DNA from: a virus
Length of the DNA stretch: 25,795 nt
IMG/VR virus record: IMGVR_UViG_3300031857_001224
Location: 1 to 25,795 of that record
Direction: 5' to 3' (one strand)
The notes beneath the pieces are model-generated. The model saw nothing but the letters and a program-made list of their open reading frames with translations. It made no database searches and was not told the origin of the DNA. The translations under genes were made by a program, and so were the position numbers. Below, piece after piece: positions 22,704-25,795 of the stretch; position 1 is the stretch's first letter; each line of letters opens with the position of its first letter.

Positions 22704-23080
22704 TTCGTGCCCTCCCTGCTTTGTAGCAGCTCGATCAGCGCCGCCCATGAGATCACCACCATGCGGCGGCTCTTGATGCCTGAGCCGGGGGCATCTTCAA
22801 CCACTAGGGCAGCCACCTCATCGGCCTTCGGCTTCAATTCGTTCAACCATTTGTCATAGCGTTCAGAATAGGCGCCGCCTTTCTTCGCGCTGATTATGAT
22901 GCCAATGCCGCGGGCGTCAACCTTCCCGCCGTATTGCCCCACCCGCTCACCTGCCAACCCTGCTTCGGTGAGCTCAGCCGCTAGGCGCCTTTCAAGCCCG
23001 TTGCCCCTTTGCCTATTGTTTTTCCCCCGGCGGCGCGCTGCATTCTGCGCGTCAACGTCAAGATCATTGGTGCGCGTCAT
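22700..23080 (-). CDS. Resolvase-like nuclease family protein
   Basis: A 126-residue protein. The pattern RQRGNGLERRLAAELTEAGL, then KVDARGIGIIISAKKGGAYS and RMVVISWAALIELLQ, resembles Hjc/VRR-NUC-like PD-(D/E)XK nucleases, with Glu in LERR and Asp in VDARG. The usual E-x-K is ISAKK, so the catalytic Glu appears replaced by Ser while Lys remains. It could be inactive or use another acidic residue. The ATG at 23080 overlaps the previous stop as ATGA and has only a weak GGGGTG site. Confidence 0.6.
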   Translation of the reverse strand: MTRTNDLDVDAQNAARRRGKNNRQRGNGLERRLAAELTEAGLAGERVGQYGGKVDARGIGIIISAKKGGAYSERYDKWLNELKPKADEVAALVVEDAPGSGIKSRRMVVISWAALIELLQSREGTK

Positions 23081-23238
23081 CGTGCCAACACCCCAAGCGT
23101 CACAGCGGTGAGCATGCTGATTGCAAACCACACGGTGACGATCGGCAGGTTGGCGCGCCGATCGGTAAGCGCGATCCAAGCCATCATCAACCCGATAGCG
23201 GCGTGCGCCACCATCAATGCCACGGCAAGCCCGCTCAT
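23077..23238 (-). CDS. Two-helix membrane protein, 53 aa
   Basis: A 53-residue protein with two hydrophobic helices, LAVALMVAHAAIGLMMAWIAL and IVTVWFAISMLTAVTLGV, joined by TDRRANL. The ATG at 23238 overlaps the previous stop as ATGA and lacks a strong ribosome site. It lies among small early genes, away from the lysis block, so a membrane-directed host-takeover role is more plausible than lysis, though unproved. Confidence 0.6.
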   Translation of the reverse strand: MSGLAVALMVAHAAIGLMMAWIALTDRRANLPIVTVWFAISMLTAVTLGVLAR

Positions 23239-23438
23239 CGAACGCACGCTTTGTGGCGCCAATGCAGGCGCACATTCCCCTTCGCCCCGTTGAACGTGAT
23301 TACCTTTACACGCTGCGCCGGGAAGGTTGGCTTTTTGGCATCGGCAACCTCAATGCTCTTGCCGCATTCGGTGCAATCGGTGACGCTCCAACGCGGGGGC
23401 AACGATGGCCCGCCCCGCTTAGCCTTCACGCCTGCCAT
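23235..23438 (-). CDS. Small zinc-finger-like protein, 67 aa
   Basis: Function unknown. It contains CTECGKSIEV near residue 22 and a C-terminal HWRHKACVR, giving a C-x2-C ... H-x2-H-x2-C arrangement that could bind zinc. Several Lys/Arg residues suggest nucleic acid contact. The ATG at 23438 overlaps the preceding TAA as TAATG, and its stop overlaps the next gene by 4 bases. Confidence 0.7.
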   Translation of the reverse strand: MAGVKAKRGGPSLPPRWSVTDCTECGKSIEVADAKKPTFPAQRVKVITFNGAKGNVRLHWRHKACVR

Positions 23439-23647
23439 TAGGCTTGCCCTGCTTCAATGATCGCGCCCAATCGCGCCATCATGCCGCTCATTGCATCGTT
23501 GAGATTGTCACCCTCAGCGGTGAGGGTGTTGCCGTCATAATCCTCACAGGCAAGCGTGACGCGCCCGCTTACCGTGTCAATGGCGCAATTGGCGTAGCGA
23601 AAGCCCACCATCTCCGCCATCATTTGCAGATCGCCTAGCTCGCTCAT
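23438..23647 (-). CDS. Hypothetical protein, 69 aa
   Basis: No family recognised. It starts MSELGDLQMMAEMVGFRYAN and has a beta-rich middle (VSGRVTLACEDYDGNTLTAE) and a helical end (MSGMMARLGAIIEAGQA). The ATG at 23647 has GGAGGT upstream and overlaps the kinase stop as ATGA. Likely a small early protein. Confidence 0.7.
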   Translation of the reverse strand: MSELGDLQMMAEMVGFRYANCAIDTVSGRVTLACEDYDGNTLTAEGDNLNDAMSGMMARLGAIIEAGQA

Positions 23648-24210
23648 TCTTTACCTCCATTCATGGCGCCCATAATGGCGCTCAGGCATTCTTGGGGTGT
23701 AAGGGCCTGCGTGTCAAGCACCAATTCCGCGGGCAGGTCACCCGCCCGGCTTTCGGTGATGTCGAATTGCCACGGCTCAGGATCGCCCACCTGAGGCCGC
23801 ACCAATCGCACAAACAGGGTTTCGGGATACCACGCCTCAATAAACGCCCGTTCAGCGTCAAGCCTCACGTCATCGCACACCCACAATCGGGGATCACCCA
23901 CGTAGCGGGTGCCGTCGGGATCGCGCCCCTCAACCCGGCGCTTCCATGCCCGAAGCCAAAAGAGAGAATCCATCTCCCTCAAGGCAGCGCCAATGTTTTG
24001 TGCAAGCTCACGCCCTGTCACTAGGGTGCTCAAGCCCAATTGGTGTTGCGGGTATTTGGTTTCTTTGTCATAGGTGCCAAAGGCAATGCGTGCCACCTGC
24101 TTGATCGAATCGGCAATGGCCACCCGATCGTAGGTGCCGCGCTCACACAGCATTTGCGCCAATGTGGTTTTGCCTGTGCCTGCCCTGCCCATCAATGCCA
24201 CGTTTCTCAT
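23644..24210 (-). CDS. Deoxynucleoside monophosphate kinase
   Basis: A 188-residue P-loop kinase, with GRAGTGKTT at residues 8-16, a lid/substrate region TGRELAQNIGAALREMDSLF and a DDVR motif around RLWVCDDVRLDAE. The layout matches T4 gp1-like dNMP kinases that phosphorylate nucleotides for phage DNA synthesis. The ATG at 24210 overlaps the previous stop as ATGA, and GGGTGG lies upstream. It is the only clear nucleotide-metabolism enzyme here, so the phage probably relies on host enzymes for the rest. Confidence 0.85.
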   Translation of the reverse strand: MRNVALMGRAGTGKTTLAQMLCERGTYDRVAIADSIKQVARIAFGTYDKETKYPQHQLGLSTLVTGRELAQNIGAALREMDSLFWLRAWKRRVEGRDPDGTRYVGDPRLWVCDDVRLDAERAFIEAWYPETLFVRLVRPQVGDPEPWQFDITESRAGDLPAELVLDTQALTPQECLSAIMGAMNGGKE

Positions 24211-24644
24211 GACACCACCCGCCGCAAAATCTCACCTGCCGTCAAGGGGGTAGGGGGATTCTCTCTATCTCTCTCTGCTCTCCCTCTCTCTCTAGGCTGT
24301 TTGGAAACCGTCAACCCCGCCGATTCCGAACGGCGCCGTGCCGTGAACGCGGCTTGACGTTGGGTTGATGTCGGGTCAACCTGATACCGATGCCACCCCA
24401 AAATGGCAACGATCCCTGCCTGATCTACCCCCAACAGCCCCTTTTCAATGAGGCCGCTGATTGCCTTCCCGTACCGGGTACCAATGCAAGCCTTCAGGTG
24501 CTCACGGCTCTTGAAGATGCCGCCGCTCCGAAGCTGCTTTGCCTCCGAAATGGCGGTGATGAATGCCCGAAATTCGGTATCGGTAAGGCTCGCAATTTTG
24601 TCATCTTTGTGGGCGTTGGCTTCCCATTTGATCCAAAGGCTCAT
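24207..24644 (-). CDS. Replication-initiator-like winged-helix protein
   Basis: A 145-residue protein starting MSLWIKWEANAHKDDKIASL, with LTDTEFRAFITAISEAKQLR and IEKGLLGVDQAGIVAILGWH then RYQVDPTSTQRQAA. This is the layout of DnaD/replisome-organiser-type winged-helix proteins of phages. The C-terminus is a charged low-complexity RERGRAERDREN tail. The ATG at 24644 has GGAGG 8 bases upstream. No polymerase or helicase is encoded, so it probably recruits the host replisome. It lies just after the Rad52-like gene and its hairpin. Confidence 0.7.
   Translation of the reverse strand: MSLWIKWEANAHKDDKIASLTDTEFRAFITAISEAKQLRSGGIFKSREHLKACIGTRYGKAISGLIEKGLLGVDQAGIVAILGWHRYQVDPTSTQRQAAFTARRRSESAGLTVSKQPRERGRAERDRENPPTPLTAGEILRRVVS
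24259..24293. repeat. GA-rich homopurine tract inside initiator gene
   Basis: On the minus strand these 35 bases are all purine except two positions (complementary to A24267 and G24277). They encode RERGRAERDRE using AGA/GAG codons. Tandem 11-base near-repeats (TTGACGTTGGG / TTGATGTCGGG) lie nearby at 24354-24375. Origins are often inside initiator genes, but there is no direct proof. Confidence 0.5.
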
Positions 24645-24665
24645 GCTCTATTCCTCCAATCTGGT

Positions 24666-24691
24666 GGGGGCGGCAATGCCCTGCCGCCCCC
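24666..24691 (-). other. GC-rich hairpin after Rad52-like gene
   Basis: A perfect 10 bp stem (24666-24675 and 24682-24691, GGGGGCGGCA against TGCCGCCCCC) with a six-base loop, 14 bases after the Rad52-like stop and before the initiator ribosome site. No U run follows. It fits 3' mRNA protection or attenuation better than intrinsic termination. Confidence 0.7.
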
Positions 24692-24705
24692 GTGAATGCG
24701 TGATG

Positions 24706-25407
24706 CTAAAAGGGCAGGCTCTCAAGGTCAACCTCTGCCCGCTCAGGCTCACCGCTAGGCGCTGCCGCCTGCGCGTTTACCCAATCGATCGAAGGCTTAC
24801 GCTTGCAAAAGCCGCCGTCACCGTTGCGGGAAGAGCAGGCCCAAAATGCGCCATACGCCTTGCCCGTGGTTTTTGATACGCCGCCCGGCTTTTGAGCCCA
24901 CGGCTGCCGATGCTCAGGGCATTCACCCTCAGCGAAGAGCTGCGCCGCCTTGAGCACCACCGTTTCATGCCCTGTGGGCGCTGCCACGGGGGCAGGAGCT
25001 GCCACAGGCTTCAACGCAGGGGCTGAAATGCGGGGCGCTGAGGCCCGATCACCTGCGTACAGGTACCTTGCAACGCCAAACAGGCTTGCACAGCGCCTGA
25101 GGGCATCGCTCGCCGCCTCTTTGAGGCTCTCCCCGCTGCCGCCCGTTTCGTACCCGAAATCTTGACGGCGTGCCACGCCACCATCGGGGAATCGAACGGT
25201 GAGCATGCCCACCACGGTGTTGGAATCGCGCACAGGCTCACAGGCGAAATCCCACGCATCAATGCCCAACACCTCATCAAGGCGTGCGGCAACGGTGCGG
25301 GCGTCAACCCATGTGAGATCTCGCCCACCTACGCCGGGGCGGTGCCTGATTACCTCAGGCGGGAATGGTGCCGCCAATGCGGCCAGAATCTCAGCGTGCT
25401 TCGGCAT
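24706..25407 (-). CDS. Rad52-like single-strand annealing protein
   Basis: A 233-residue protein. Residues 30-120 carry the Rad52/Rad22 core: LTWVDARTVAARLDEVLG, AWDF, and FGYETGGSGESLKEAASDAL followed by RRCASLFGVARYLY. An Ala/Pro linker follows (about 121-150), then a possible zinc site Cys163, His166, Cys191, Cys201 (CPEHRQPW, FWACSS, GFCKRK). The end DLESLPF resembles the acidic-hydrophobic SSB tip. The ATG at 25407 has GGGAG upstream. Such proteins anneal complementary strands made by the partner exonuclease (246-1193). Confidence 0.88.
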   Translation of the reverse strand: MPKHAEILAALAAPFPPEVIRHRPGVGGRDLTWVDARTVAARLDEVLGIDAWDFACEPVRDSNTVVGMLTVRFPDGGVARRQDFGYETGGSGESLKEAASDALRRCASLFGVARYLYAGDRASAPRISAPALKPVAAPAPVAAPTGHETVVLKAAQLFAEGECPEHRQPWAQKPGGVSKTTGKAYGAFWACSSRNGDGGFCKRKPSIDWVNAQAAAPSGEPERAEVDLESLPF

Positions 25408-25795
25408 GTGTTGTTTCTCCCTTCAATGCTTTCATGCTCTTCAAATACCTTTGCGGGACACGATTACCCCACGGTGTTGCCTCCCATACTTTCTGCCCTT
25501 CGCGGGCCTCAATCCAACCGATCACGTCAACCACCCGATACCCTGACAGGGGCAGCGGGTAGGCAAGCACCATGATTCGATCACGTGCAATGTCACGTTC
25601 ACGCACCTGCAACCCGTTGCCGGGCTTCAGGATTCGCCGCACCTCTAGGCGCTCGCCCACGTCAGGATCGTTGCGATGGGCGCCGTGATCGTCACGGCTC
25701 CAAGCCAACCCGTGCCAATGCTGACCCGTGAGTTTTGCCACCGCGTATTCGGCAACGGCCGCCACGCAATGTGAGGTTTGGGAATCGTCAGCCTT
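25391..25795 (-). CDS. Join-spanning hypothetical protein, C-terminal part
   Basis: The 3' part of the gene that starts at 253 across the join. It contains AEYAVAKLTGQHWHGLAWS, DPDVGERLEVRRI and a RIMVLAYPLP strand, then VVDVIGWIEAREGQ. The Glu of AEY, Asp of DPDVG and E-x-R in LEVR resemble a PD-(D/E)XK arrangement with Lys replaced by Arg, a guess from pattern only. It overlaps the Rad52-like gene by 17 bases, so all three recombination-region genes are probably co-transcribed. Confidence 0.85.
   Translation of the reverse strand, partial: KADDSQTSHCVAAVAEYAVAKLTGQHWHGLAWSRDDHGAHRNDPDVGERLEVRRILKPGNGLQVRERDIARDRIMVLAYPLPLSGYRVVDVIGWIEAREGQKVWEATPWGNRVPQRYLKSMKALKGETTHAEAR
25684..25795. repeat. 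Terminal direct repeat, right copy
   Basis: The second copy of the 112-base terminal overlap (see 1-112), differing only at 25695 (C here, T at base 12), which changes an Arg codon here to His in the left copy of the minus-strand gene. It supports circular closure and suggests minor sequence variation in the source population or a single-base error. Confidence 0.93.

Overview
The window looks like a complete, circularly closing genome of a small tailed phage of the siphovirus type. The first 112 bases recur at the end (25684-25795) with one mismatch, and one reading frame runs unbroken across the join, giving a unit of about 25,683 bp. Every supported gene is on the minus strand, mostly with 1-17 base start/stop overlaps. 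I see no tRNA, CRISPR array, insertion sequence, integrase, DNA polymerase or helicase, so a virulent life cycle using the host replisome is likely. Strong Shine-Dalgarno sites, a Ser/Pro-rich secreted protein, a cysteine-peptidase lysin and proteins resembling actinophage families suggest an actinobacterial or similar host. That host assignment is an inference.

Reading along the minus strand from high to low coordinates, the layout is as follows. Packaging and head (20941-13342): HNH endonuclease, small and large terminase, portal, a three-domain HAD phosphatase / helical module / prohead protease, HK97-fold capsid protein, small head proteins, head-tail connector and a probable tail terminator. 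Tail (13349-6877): major tail protein, two tail assembly chaperones joined by a canonical -1 slippery site, a gp10-like protein, tape measure, minor tail protein and tail fibre. Lysis and surface (6865-3865): two small membrane proteins, a secreted Ser/Pro-rich protein and a lysin whose C-terminus looks like a holin. Then come a small HTH protein, a metallophosphoesterase and a Lar-like zinc protein (3774-2332), behind an intergenic region with paired repeats.

A sigma70-like promoter at 2335-2307 opens the presumed early operon. It runs through several tiny Cys-rich or membrane proteins and an FmdB-like zinc ribbon to a YqaJ-type exonuclease. It crosses the join into a protein of unknown function and a Rad52-like annealing protein, then continues to a replication-initiator-like protein, a dNMP kinase, a resolvase-like nuclease, a secreted RlpA-like protein, an HTH/zinc protein and an HEXXH metallopeptidase, and returns to the HNH/terminase block.

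The most interesting points are the HAD-protease fusion, the lysin-holin fusion, GC-rich hairpins directly after the capsid, major tail and Rad52 genes, the HTH/HEXXH pair, the cluster of small zinc proteins, and repeat-rich control regions upstream of terS and the small HTH gene.
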